Below are positions 51,351 through 59,912 of a stretch of 64,000 nt of DNA, in pieces. A program made the position numbers and the translations under genes. How positions within the stretch are numbered: position 1 is the stretch's first letter; each line of letters opens with the position of its first letter. Source of the DNA: Marinicella meishanensis (GTDB lineage: Bacteria > Pseudomonadota > Gammaproteobacteria > Xanthomonadales > Marinicellaceae); the NCBI RefSeq assembly GCF_019931145.1, contig NZ_JAIOUV010000006.1, forward strand, positions 124,001-188,000, written 5' to 3'. The notes under the pieces were generated by a model. That model saw only the letters and a list, made by a program, of their open reading frames with translations, had not been told where the DNA came from and made no database searches.

Positions 51351-52826
51351 TCAGTCAGTTGGGTCGGCGATGCTGATCTGGTTGCCGCCGTTTTGCTTGG
51401 CGGTATACAAGGCTTGGTCGGCACGCATGAACAATTGATGAAAGTCTTCACCTGCCGACAACTGGGCAATACCAAAACTGCCAGCCAGGGTGGTTTCACC
51501 GATGATGATTTCACTGACGGCTTGCTGAATGCGCTGAATCACCAGGGTGGCCTCCTGGCTGCTCAAATCAGGCAGCAACAGGACAAACTCATCACCGCCA
51601 AAACGCGCAATCACATCGTTCTTGCGCAAGCTGTTTTTGGCGTGGTCACTGACTTGTTGCAAAGCTTGGTCACCCACTGGATGGCCGTATTGGTCGTTGA
51701 TTTGTTTGAAGTCATCCAAATCAAACACCACCAAGGACAACGGTGTTTGTTGCGCATGGCTGTTGGCAATTTCCGCTTCGGCCCGTTGCTCCATGTGGGG
51801 GCGCGAAGACACTTGTGTGAGGGCGTCGGTTTGTACCTTGATTTCCAGTTCCCGGTTGTAGGCTTTGAGCTGAGGAATGGCGATGCCAAACAAGGCATTG
51901 GCCGCAATCACATTGATGGCAAATTGATAAACCATCACATGGTCCATCAAACCCAATAAATTCACCAACAAAGCGATCAAAACACTGCTGACCGCCAGGC
52001 TCACGACATTGAATTTGGGGCTTTCGGTGCAGGCAATCCACATGTGGGTTACGGCCAGGAAGAAAATGGCAAAAGAACTTTCTTGGGTGCCAATCCAAAA
52101 GGCCAGCAACATGGTCAATATGATCAAGGCCACATTCAATGACATTTTGTAAATCAGGCTTTTGACCGAGCCCAAGTCGTCTCGAACGAACTCATTCAAG
52201 TTCATGTTCGGGTCGGGGAAGAAACGCAGCAAGACCCCGCTGAACAACGGCGCCAAGACCACCACCCCGGCCATGTCGCCAATGAAAAATGGCAGCAAGG
52301 TTTGTTGCACATCGGCTCGCGGCATCTGGTCGGTGAACACCAAAGAGCTGATCACCAAGGTGGTCACCACGAAAGCGGTGATGCCTGCCACCACCAAAAA
52401 TGTGACGATCAATTGCGGGGCTGAATGGTTTTCTTTCAACGACAACCTGACGATGATGTGGGCCCCCAACCAGTAGGGCACCATGTGCGCCAGGCCAAAC
52501 AAAAATCCGGCCCAAGCCGATTGTGGCAGACTCAAGGGGATTTGATAGATGTCGATTTGCCAAATGGTGATGACGATGGCCCCGGCCATGATGGGCAACG
52601 CCGCGCGTCTACCCAACACCATGAAACAAGCGAAGGTGAAGCCAGACACCGGAAACCAAACACTGGCGTGGTTGGTGTACTCCACCAAACGGCCGGCTTG
52701 CCACACCGCCAACCAAGCGACAAACAATACCATGGTGCGCAGCACCATGGATTGGCTGAGGGTGTTGCTGAGTTTGTCACTGAATGTCATGTCGCTGCGA
52801 TTTGAAGCCAATTGCTGGGCAGTCAT
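51351..52826 (-). CDS. MASE1-domain diguanylate cyclase
   Basis: The 491-residue protein has an N-terminal MASE1-like membrane sensor of 8-9 TM segments (about 30-325, including VWFPVSGFTFACFMVLGRRA) and a GGDEF domain at about 335-485. The signature GGDEF lies at 410-414, with the inhibitory RxxD (401-404) placed five residues before it. It should make c-di-GMP and be feedback-inhibited. MASE1 ligands are unknown. The start overlaps the end of the propeller gene at 52823 by four bases (ATGA), so the propeller gene is read first and the two proteins are co-translated. Together they may form a signal unit. Confidence 0.95.
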   Translation of the reverse strand: MTAQQLASNRSDMTFSDKLSNTLSQSMVLRTMVLFVAWLAVWQAGRLVEYTNHASVWFPVSGFTFACFMVLGRRAALPIMAGAIVITIWQIDIYQIPLSLPQSAWAGFLFGLAHMVPYWLGAHIIVRLSLKENHSAPQLIVTFLVVAGITAFVVTTLVISSLVFTDQMPRADVQQTLLPFFIGDMAGVVVLAPLFSGVLLRFFPDPNMNLNEFVRDDLGSVKSLIYKMSLNVALIILTMLLAFWIGTQESSFAIFFLAVTHMWIACTESPKFNVVSLAVSSVLIALLVNLLGLMDHVMVYQFAINVIAANALFGIAIPQLKAYNRELEIKVQTDALTQVSSRPHMEQRAEAEIANSHAQQTPLSLVVFDLDDFKQINDQYGHPVGDQALQQVSDHAKNSLRKNDVIARFGGDEFVLLLPDLSSQEATLVIQRIQQAVSEIIIGETTLAGSFGIAQLSAGEDFHQLFMRADQALYTAKQNGGNQISIADPTD

Positions 52827-54073
52827 CCAGCGCTGGTGTAGGGACTTTTCCAGTAATACACGGTGCCATCATCACTGGCCCCGACCACTGCACTGCCATC
52901 GCGTGAAATCTGCATCGGCCAATTCATCATGAAGGTGGGTTGCTGGATCACCGTCGACCCATCGGCCACTTTGAACAGGTACAGGTTGCCGGCCGATTCG
53001 GTGGTGGTTTGGCCCACGGGCTTGCCATCGGTGGCGGTGACATGGGTGGTGCCATGATCCATGGACACCCCCGGGTTGGCGCCATAAGACAATTCCGCTT
53101 GCCATTGGGCTGTGGCGGTACCGCTGACATTTTCCACCAAATACAACAGCCCGCCTTTGGTACCTCCTGAGAGGTTGGCGCCGCAAGCCACCAAGGCATT
53201 GCCTGAAGTGTTGATGCCGATGGCCACGGCATAGGCCAAATCCAAGGTGTAACCAGTGGCTGGTGTGGCAAGGTGTTGCCAAACCAGGGTGCTTGGATTG
53301 CTGTTGTTGACCAAGGCACAACTGCCGTCATGTAAGGACGCGGCCCAATGGCTGCCATTGTCAGTCACCGCCACTTGAATGGGACCGGCGGTGGTCAAGT
53401 CGCATGTGCCCAACGTACTCACCGTGGTGTCGTTGATTGAAAATGACAGAATGGCGCCTTTGTGTGTATCTGTTGAACCGGATTTGTTCGCATCCCAGTT
53501 AATCGCTGCTGCCACCACGGTGCTGCCATCATGGCTGATGACGCAACTGTTGATGTCATAGGTGGTGGAAGTGTGGGTGAAAATGCTGTCAAATTGATAA
53601 TTGGTCAGGCCCGGGGTGATGATCAATTTTTTTAATTTGTAGACTTCCACAGTTTGGCCATAGCAAATGGCTAAGTAGGAACCATCATGACTCAAGCTGA
53701 CTTGGTTGATCCTGGCTGGTTTGGTGATGTCCAAGAATTTTTCGCCGGTGGTCCCAACAAAAGCTTGTAAAAAGCCTGGGTTGGCACAACTGGGATCTTC
53801 GTGATAATCGACGGTTTCACCACCCGCTGCGACAATGGCGGCATCGCCACTGATGTCGACCCAATAAACGCCTTGATACGTTGCGGTGTTCCTTTGAATG
53901 GGTTGTTTCCACAATTGGTTGCCTTGGTTATCAACCATGTAGGTATAAAAGTACCCTTGGCCTCGTTCAAAGGAGGAGCCATATACGCATCGGGTGCCGT
54001 CATCGGAAATGGCCACTGAATTGACTTGGGCAGGCGGAATGGTCCACGTTGGGGTGGGGGATTGGAATGTCAT
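52823..54073 (-). CDS. Cytoplasmic WD40-like beta-propeller protein
   Basis: A 416-residue protein without signal peptide or TM segment. It has about seven repeats of 45-60 residues with the SxDGxxLAxxxxxxVxVY type pattern (INQVSLSHDGSYLAICYGQT, INSCVISHDGSTVVAAAIN, MQISRDGSAVVGASDDGTVY), so a WD40/YVTN-like propeller is likely. The ATGA overlap with the diguanylate cyclase suggests a functional pair. It could bind a ligand or partner to tune c-di-GMP production. The start at 54073 has no clear Shine-Dalgarno. Confidence 0.8.
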   Translation of the reverse strand: MTFQSPTPTWTIPPAQVNSVAISDDGTRCVYGSSFERGQGYFYTYMVDNQGNQLWKQPIQRNTATYQGVYWVDISGDAAIVAAGGETVDYHEDPSCANPGFLQAFVGTTGEKFLDITKPARINQVSLSHDGSYLAICYGQTVEVYKLKKLIITPGLTNYQFDSIFTHTSTTYDINSCVISHDGSTVVAAAINWDANKSGSTDTHKGAILSFSINDTTVSTLGTCDLTTAGPIQVAVTDNGSHWAASLHDGSCALVNNSNPSTLVWQHLATPATGYTLDLAYAVAIGINTSGNALVACGANLSGGTKGGLLYLVENVSGTATAQWQAELSYGANPGVSMDHGTTHVTATDGKPVGQTTTESAGNLYLFKVADGSTVIQQPTFMMNWPMQISRDGSAVVGASDDGTVYYWKSPYTSAG

Positions 54074-54151
54074 GGTCTTTGCGGGTAGTTACACACAAAA
54101 AAATTATAACTTGATGCACCGCCCGCACCAACCGTTAAATTGAACGATAGG

Positions 54152-55399
54152 TCATTCTTTGCTTTCGATTGCGGTGAAAGTGACCCCAGCGTGTTGTTGC
54201 AAGCGGTCTATCAGTGGCTGACCCAGCAAACTGGCTGGGGTCCAAAAGCCTCCTGAGTGCTCAGGTGACAAATTTTGTACCATGCACAGGGCTGTTTGGG
54301 CCATGATTTTGGCGGTTGAGCCATAGCCAGGATCGCGGTCGCCATAGACTTGGGTGAACAATTGCTCACCGTCGGGCGTCTGGCCGACAAAGCGAAAATC
54401 GTAAAAGCCCTGTTCTTGGTCCTCTGGGCTGGGCCCTTCGCCAGGCTTGGGCAAGACAAATTTTTTCAGCAAGGCGCGGATGGGGCCGATGCTGATGCCT
54501 CCAAAGAAGGCACCCAGTCCCCAATAGACACTGCGGGCGCGCATTTTGCCTTTGAATCCTGGGCCGGTCATCAAACCTTCATTGTATTTGAAATCAACAC
54601 CATAAGCGTTTGCCGTCAAAGCGTTGGAACGGTGGACGATTTTGGTGTTGATCGGGGCCATGAAAAACGGTGCCGTCCAGCGATTAAAAGTGTCATCCCA
54701 CTCAATGGTCACGTGATGTTGGCGGCTGGTGTACCCATGTCCCTCAGGGCACAGAATGTATGGGTTGACCATCTGCTTTTTCAGTTTCGGGTCCTGTTTC
54801 ATCTGTTCGGCCATGTTCAAGGCGGTGGCGATGGTGCCGCCGGAGGCCGCACCGCGCATGTTGCGGATGCGTAATTTGACTTGATTGCAATGGCTGCCAA
54901 ATTTGACTTGGGCCACTTGTTGCAGGTGCCAAACGCCGAGATCTGAGGGGATTGAATCGAAGCCGGTACAATGCACGATGCGGGCACCGCTGGCCTTGGC
55001 CTGGGATTCATACCGGTCCAACATTTTTTTGATCCAGTGGGCTTCGCCGGTTAAATCACAGTAATCGGTGCCGGTTGCCACACAGGCCTTGACCATCGGT
55101 TCGCCATACAAATCATAGGGGCCAACCGTGGTCATCACCACTTGGGTTTGATGACACAATTCTCGCAATGAATCGGGATCGTTGGCATCAGCCAACAGCA
55201 CCGGGATGTCGCGCCTGGATTCAGGCAAGGCATCCAACACAGTTTGTAATTTGTCGGCCGATCGGCCAGCCAAAGCCCAACGTATGGGACTGTCGGCCAG
55301 GTGTTCGCTCAAGTATTGGGTGATGATTTGCCCCACAAAACTGGTGGCGCCAAACAGCACGATGTCATATGGGGTTGAGTCTTGTTCGCTTGTCTTCAT
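54152..55399 (-). CDS. Saccharopine dehydrogenase-like NADP-binding reductase
   Basis: A 415-residue protein with a Rossmann start (YDIVLFGATSFVGQIITQYL, then WALAGRSADKLQTVL), TTVGPYDLYGEPMVKACVAT, TDYCDLTGEAHWIKKM and GFDSIPSDLGVWHL. This pattern fits the saccharopine-dehydrogenase-like, trans-acting enoyl reductase group. True saccharopine synthesis is unlikely without lys genes. The family may reduce acyl chains or lipid intermediates. The ATG at 55399 has AGGAGCC upstream; the open frame beyond it is not used. It follows the CNNM gene by 10 bp, so they form an operon with unclear common role. Confidence 0.85.
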   Translation of the reverse strand: MKTSEQDSTPYDIVLFGATSFVGQIITQYLSEHLADSPIRWALAGRSADKLQTVLDALPESRRDIPVLLADANDPDSLRELCHQTQVVMTTVGPYDLYGEPMVKACVATGTDYCDLTGEAHWIKKMLDRYESQAKASGARIVHCTGFDSIPSDLGVWHLQQVAQVKFGSHCNQVKLRIRNMRGAASGGTIATALNMAEQMKQDPKLKKQMVNPYILCPEGHGYTSRQHHVTIEWDDTFNRWTAPFFMAPINTKIVHRSNALTANAYGVDFKYNEGLMTGPGFKGKMRARSVYWGLGAFFGGISIGPIRALLKKFVLPKPGEGPSPEDQEQGFYDFRFVGQTPDGEQLFTQVYGDRDPGYGSTAKIMAQTALCMVQNLSPEHSGGFWTPASLLGQPLIDRLQQHAGVTFTAIESKE

Positions 55400-55409
55400 A
55401 TCTGGCTCC

Positions 55410-56474
55410 TCAGCCGTTGTCTGGGTCCACCACCAAACCTTTGTCGATGGCCCGTTTGCGCCACTGTTCACGGGCGTGGGATTGCATGTCTCGGACTTTG
55501 TCCACTTCGTCCATGATCTCCAGGCCCAATAAAGTTTCGACCACATCCTCCAAGGTCACCAAACCGGCGGTGTGGCCATATTCATCGACCACCAGCGCGA
55601 TGTGTTGGCGCTGGTTCAACAACAATTCCAGCAACACCGGCATGGTGGTGGATTCGATGACCGTGGGAATTTCACGTTGGATGGCTTTCAGCGACTTGTT
55701 TTCACCATTGGCTTGGGCCAATAAAATGTCGGTTTTGAGCACAAAAGCGGCGATGTCATCGGGGTCCTCGGTGAACACCGGCATGCGTGAAAATTGTGAA
55801 TTGGCCACTTGCTCAAACACCGATTCGACCGTTTCAGCCGCGGGCAAGCAGACCATCACATTGCGCGGGGTCATGATGTCTTTGGCGAAGATGGCATTGA
55901 AGGTGAACAGGTTATCAATGATGCGCGATTCGTGTTCATCGATGTGTCCGGTGCGGTGACCCAATCCGGCCATGGCCAAGAATTCATCGCGGTTGAAACC
56001 ATGGTGGCTGGAGCCTTTGGAGATCAGTTTGGTGACCTGTTCAGACAGCCAAATGGCTGGGTACAGCATTTTGATCAAGAAAGCCACCAGATAAGCAATG
56101 GGATTGGCCAAGGCTTTCCAATACACCGCGCCAATGGTCTTGGGGATGATCTCAGAGAAAAACAAAATCAACACCGTGATCACGGCTGAGAACAAGCCAA
56201 TCCAGGCATCGCCAAACACCTTGGTGGCTTTGGCACCAGCGACGATCGCGCCCACGGTGTGGGCAATGGTGTTCAAGGTCAAGATGGCGGCCAGAGACCG
56301 ATCAATCTGGTCAAACCGCAGGCGTTTGATGCGGGCGGCTTTTTTGGCGTCGGTTTGTTTCAGGTTTTCAATGTAGGAAGGCGTGATGCTGAGCAGCACG
56401 GCTTCGGCAATGGAGCACAAAAAAGAGAAGAACAAGGCCCCAAAAACATACAGCAGCAGTAAAAACATATTCAA
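55410..56474 (-). CDS. CNNM/HlyC-CorC family membrane protein with CBS pair
   Basis: A 354-residue protein. The N-terminal DUF21/CNNM region has about four hydrophobic segments (FGALFFSFLCSIAEAVLLSI, LAAILTLNTIAHTVGAIVA, FFSEIIPKTIG). A CBS pair follows at about 195-330, with IDNLFTFNAIFAKDIMTPRN and HIALVVDEYGHTAGLVTLED. Family members are linked to Mg2+ export or hemolysin-like phenotypes; bacterial CorC proteins sense ATP/Mg through the CBS domain. There is no C-terminal CorC/HlyC transporter-associated domain, so it is the short form. It precedes the reductase gene by 10 bp. Confidence 0.9.
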   Translation of the reverse strand: MNMFLLLLYVFGALFFSFLCSIAEAVLLSITPSYIENLKQTDAKKAARIKRLRFDQIDRSLAAILTLNTIAHTVGAIVAGAKATKVFGDAWIGLFSAVITVLILFFSEIIPKTIGAVYWKALANPIAYLVAFLIKMLYPAIWLSEQVTKLISKGSSHHGFNRDEFLAMAGLGHRTGHIDEHESRIIDNLFTFNAIFAKDIMTPRNVMVCLPAAETVESVFEQVANSQFSRMPVFTEDPDDIAAFVLKTDILLAQANGENKSLKAIQREIPTVIESTTMPVLLELLLNQRQHIALVVDEYGHTAGLVTLEDVVETLLGLEIMDEVDKVRDMQSHAREQWRKRAIDKGLVVDPDNG

Positions 56475-56542
56475 TCAGTCGGTGAGCAGGCTGTCTACCA
56501 ATGTAAGGTCATTGCAATGAAATGGCAATGGTTGATGCAACG

Positions 56543-56573
56543 GATCGGTCAGAAAGTGTCACTGACCGATCCT
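56543..56573 (-). terminator. Hairpin between pepA-like and CNNM genes
   Basis: GGATCGGTCAG (56543-56553) pairs perfectly with CTGACCGATCC (56563-56573) around a 9-nt loop, 19 bp after the minus-strand aminopeptidase stop. No T-run follows, so it may be an mRNA-end or processing hairpin. Confidence 0.5.
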
Positions 56574-56591
56574 GCATGGCGGGCTGGGGAT

Positions 56592-58160
56592 TCACTCAAA
56601 TCGGGTTTTGATGTATTCGTTCAACAACCGAATACCAAAACCCGGTGAACCCGGTGACGATTTGGTCGGCGTGGCTTTGTCATTCCAGGCCACCCCGGCG
56701 ATGTCAAAGTGCACCCAAGGGGTGGATTCGCGGACAAATTCACCGATGAAAGCGGCCCCGGCACTGGCACCTGGCGCATCCGGGCCTGAATTCATGACAT
56801 CGGCCACTTCGTGCTCAATGGCTTTGAAGTGGTTGTCATTCAAGGGCAATTGCCACACCTCTTCACCGGTGTTCAAACCCGCGGTGATGAAGGGTTCAAC
56901 CAATTCCTGGTGGCGGGTGAACAAGCCGGCATAGTCTTTGCCCAACGCGCGGCCGACCGAACCGGTTAAAGTGGCCAGGTCAATCAACACCGCCGGGTCG
57001 TATATGACATCGCCGTAGTGGATGGCGTCGGCCAACACCAGGCGGCCTTCGGCGTCGGTGGAGCGGATGGCGATGGTTTTGCCAGACATGGAGGTGACCA
57101 CATCACCGGGTCTTTGGGCGTTGGGGCCGGGCATGTTTTCGGCCAGTGCAGCGATGCCCACGGCATTGACTTGGGCCCCGCGACCGGCCAAGGCATGGAT
57201 GGTGCCGATGACACTGGCGGCACCGGACATGTCGAATTTCATGTTCCACATGTTCGGCGGATTTTTCAGGCTGATGCCACCGGTGTCAAAAGTGATGCCT
57301 TTACCGACCAACACCACCGGCGCCTGGTCTTTGGTGCCACCCATGTATTCCACCACCAGCAGGCGGGGCGGGCGTTGACTGCCTTGGCCAACGCCATACA
57401 AAGCACCCATGTTCTGCTGGCGCATGTCATCTTCGTCATAAACTTTGATCTTGATGTCATTCATGCCTTTGAAGTGGGTCCGCCATTGACTGACGAAACT
57501 TTCCGGGTAGATCACATTGGCCGGTTCGTTGGACAGGTTGCGGGCCAACCAAATGGCTTGGGCCAGTGGCTTTTGCTCGGCATCAAAGGCGGTTTGGGCG
57601 GCGGTGGGGTTGGCCACCACCACATTGATCGCATCCTGACTTTTTTGTTTCTCCGGATCGGTTTGGTAGCGGTCAAAATAATAACTGCCCAACAGGGCCC
57701 CCAAAGCTTGGTTGGCACCACTGAGACCGTCTGCTTGGTTGGCGTCCATGGCTATGGGGGGCAATGTTTTGAATGCTTCAACGGCGGTTTGCGCGGCTTG
57801 ACCTGCCAGTTCTTGCCAGTCACGCGCCGACAAGGGTTCGGCATCCGAACCCAAACCAATGAGCAACATTTGCTGCAAGCCAGATGCCATGGGGGCGGTG
57901 ATGACTTGGGTCTGCATCTTGTCTCCGGTGAAGTCGGTGGCGGTCAAAGCGTGTTGTAGGGCGCCGTTGGTTTGTTGGTCGATCTGTCGCCCCAAAGGAC
58001 CCAATTGGCCCTCGGCGTAAACCCCAAGAATCAAATGTCCAGAGGTGGGCAGGGCATCGCTGAATTGGACTTTGGGTAAGGTGTTGTGATCGGTGGCCGC
58101 AGCCAGATTGGTGAAAAGCCACATCAGTGTGGCCAGCCATAATTGAGCACGAAGATTCAT
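56592..58160 (-). CDS. Exported leucyl aminopeptidase (M17)
   Basis: A 522-residue M17 protein. The C-terminal catalytic domain (about 190-520) has VGKGITFDTGG (metal/active Lys287), the FDMSGAASVIGTIHAL region and STDAEGRLVLADA, the conserved NTDAEGR box with the first Asn changed to Ser, and later DLATLTGSVGRALG. An N-terminal macro-like domain precedes it. M17 enzymes release N-terminal residues with two zinc or manganese ions. Unlike PepA of most bacteria, this one starts with a signal peptide (LWLATLMWLFTNLAAA), so it works in the periplasm or outside. It may use peptides made by the secreted proteases in the window. Confidence 0.9.
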   Translation of the reverse strand: MNLRAQLWLATLMWLFTNLAAATDHNTLPKVQFSDALPTSGHLILGVYAEGQLGPLGRQIDQQTNGALQHALTATDFTGDKMQTQVITAPMASGLQQMLLIGLGSDAEPLSARDWQELAGQAAQTAVEAFKTLPPIAMDANQADGLSGANQALGALLGSYYFDRYQTDPEKQKSQDAINVVVANPTAAQTAFDAEQKPLAQAIWLARNLSNEPANVIYPESFVSQWRTHFKGMNDIKIKVYDEDDMRQQNMGALYGVGQGSQRPPRLLVVEYMGGTKDQAPVVLVGKGITFDTGGISLKNPPNMWNMKFDMSGAASVIGTIHALAGRGAQVNAVGIAALAENMPGPNAQRPGDVVTSMSGKTIAIRSTDAEGRLVLADAIHYGDVIYDPAVLIDLATLTGSVGRALGKDYAGLFTRHQELVEPFITAGLNTGEEVWQLPLNDNHFKAIEHEVADVMNSGPDAPGASAGAAFIGEFVRESTPWVHFDIAGVAWNDKATPTKSSPGSPGFGIRLLNEYIKTRFE

Positions 58161-58259
58161 TGGATTCCTGGTTAATTGAATAAGGGGGTTATGTTAATGA
58201 GTTTCCAGTCAAAAAAGCGTGGAGGAATTGGGTCAGGGCTGGCAGCCCAACACCTGACA

Positions 58260-58745
58260 TCACTGGCGTTTTTTCAGCCACCACAGTTGCAACACCAACA
58301 AACCCAAAAAGACCAACAGGATGAGCAAGAAAGTTTGCTGCAACAATGGGTCTTCCAAAGAGGTCACCCGGGGCGCGTCGGCTGGGAAACGGGTCAGTAT
58401 TTCGGTGGCGGTGGGCAGGGCATGGAACAGGATGGTGCTGGAATAACACAGGGCCATCACATACGGAGTCCATGATTTGAACCAAGCGGTTTTTTCCACC
58501 ACCCAACCGGCCACCACGGCCAGGATGGTCAACACCGCCAAACCATGGGCCACGTTGAAGCTGCCGTGTTTGAATATGAGTAGGGCAGTGCCGGCTGTGA
58601 TCACGGTGGCCAATAAATAAACTTTACCCAAAGTGGCTTGCCAGCTAATGGCTTGTTCACGCCACAACAGGATCAGGACACTGAAAATGGCCGCGATGCC
58701 CACGAATGTATGAAAGAAGCCCAAGGCGCTGATGTTTGAAATCAT
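58260..58745 (-). CDS. Four-TM membrane protein, DUF2306-like
   Basis: A 161-residue protein with four to five hydrophobic segments, including FFHTFVGIAAIFSVLILLW, GKVYLLATVITAGTALLIF, NVAHGLAVLTILAVVAGWVV and FLLILLVFLGLLVLQLWWLK. The arrangement with GTALLIFKHGSFNVAHG resembles small DUF2306-type integral membrane proteins. No enzymatic residue is identified. It lies between the aminopeptidase and hydrolase genes on the same strand, but gaps of 99 and 23 bp make operon membership uncertain. Confidence 0.65.
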   Translation of the reverse strand: MISNISALGFFHTFVGIAAIFSVLILLWREQAISWQATLGKVYLLATVITAGTALLIFKHGSFNVAHGLAVLTILAVVAGWVVEKTAWFKSWTPYVMALCYSSTILFHALPTATEILTRFPADAPRVTSLEDPLLQQTFLLILLVFLGLLVLQLWWLKKRQ

Positions 58746-58768
58746 GATGTGGTGACCAGTTGTTTGTT

Positions 58769-59908
58769 TCAGTTTACGCCAAACCAGCCTCGAATCTCAA
58801 TCATCAATCGCTGCCAAGTGGCATCAAAACCATGCCAACTGGCCACCACCAGCAACACCAACAGGCCCAACAAACCCAGCAGCAACAACACCTTCAACGG
58901 ATGGGTCACCCAGCGCAGCCAGGACGGTCGCCAGTTGGCTGGCCTTGCCTCTGAAATGGGTTTGGGCTTGGCTGCGGTGAGAAAAGGCAACCAAACTTGG
59001 GGAAAAATGTGGGTCAATTTGTCGGTGGCAAAATAACTGCTGTGGCCCAGGTCGGTTTCATGGTGGTGTATCACTTGTTGGGTGTCGTTGAAGCCTATGC
59101 GGCCTGAAGGTCCCGTGCCCGGAATGGTGTAGTGGGCCAAGCGCACCGTGTGGTCGCGGTCAGAATGGTGACACATCACCCCTTCAATGCGCCCGCTTTG
59201 CTGCACCGCAGCCCAGTCATAATCGGGCCGCACAATGGCCCCCACCAGGATGATGCGGCCCAGTTTGATGTCGGCATAACGGTCGTCAGTGAACAAACGG
59301 CTGAGCAGCAAGGTGCCGTAACTGTGGGCCAAGACGTCGGGTCGTCCAGCCGGGGCTTGTTGTTGCAGTTGGCGAATGGCCCCGGCCAGTTGGTTCATTT
59401 GGCGCCGTTGGCTGAGCAACAGCAGTGGTTTGATCTTGATGTTGCCGTATTTATAGATGTACACGGGAACCGCATGGCGGTAATGATTGGACAACAACCA
59501 ACTGAATTCCTGCTGCCAGGCCCCCACGGTGTTCATGCCATGGATCACCAGCATCCAATGGATGTCGCGGCTGCGGGCTTTGGTGACCACATACAGGGTT
59601 GTGGTGACCAACTGCAAGGGGGCATCATCTTGACACACCGAGCAGGTTTGGTTGGCCAAGGAGGGCTCATCAGGCGCTTGTAAACATTGGGCACAATGCT
59701 GCGTGGTTTGCACTTGCAGCAATTGCTGGTTGGCCAGCAAGGCCAGGGCCTGTTGCAAAGGCGCTGCTGGCAAACCTGTAAAACGGATCAATCGGCCCAA
59801 ATCGAAGGTGCCGTTGTCAGTCGTCTCATACCATGCTTTGAGCCGGTCAACCGGTTGTTTGATGGTGTCGGCCACGGAAGACCAAAAGCTGTTGTTGGCG
59901 GTTGTCAT
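58769..59908 (-). CDS. Alpha/beta-hydrolase with N-terminal zinc-ribbon-like region
   Basis: A 379-residue protein. The N-terminus is helical, then two CxxC pairs (HCAQC and CSVCQ) are spaced as in a zinc ribbon. An alpha/beta-hydrolase domain follows, with LVIHGMNTVGAW as oxyanion strand, AHSYGTLLLSRLF as nucleophile elbow (Ser in AHSYG instead of GHSxG) and GRIILVGAIVRPDYDW. A C-terminal TM segment (VLLLLGLLGLLVLLVVASW) anchors it in the membrane. The ATG at 59908 is 5 bp after the stop of the upstream gene, so they form a pair. An esterase or lipase acting at the membrane is inferred; the substrate is unknown. Confidence 0.8.
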   Translation of the reverse strand: MTTANNSFWSSVADTIKQPVDRLKAWYETTDNGTFDLGRLIRFTGLPAAPLQQALALLANQQLLQVQTTQHCAQCLQAPDEPSLANQTCSVCQDDAPLQLVTTTLYVVTKARSRDIHWMLVIHGMNTVGAWQQEFSWLLSNHYRHAVPVYIYKYGNIKIKPLLLLSQRRQMNQLAGAIRQLQQQAPAGRPDVLAHSYGTLLLSRLFTDDRYADIKLGRIILVGAIVRPDYDWAAVQQSGRIEGVMCHHSDRDHTVRLAHYTIPGTGPSGRIGFNDTQQVIHHHETDLGHSSYFATDKLTHIFPQVWLPFLTAAKPKPISEARPANWRPSWLRWVTHPLKVLLLLGLLGLLVLLVVASWHGFDATWQRLMIEIRGWFGVN

Positions 59909-59912
59909 GGGT

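Noticed and set aside
54350-54874. 174-codon open frame on the plus strand
   Set aside because: It is antisense to the saccharopine-dehydrogenase-like gene, without start signals or recognisable domain.
57018-57959. 313-codon open frame on the plus strand
   Set aside because: It is fully antisense to the aminopeptidase gene, and its translation is Gly/His/Gln-rich, typical of a shadow frame.
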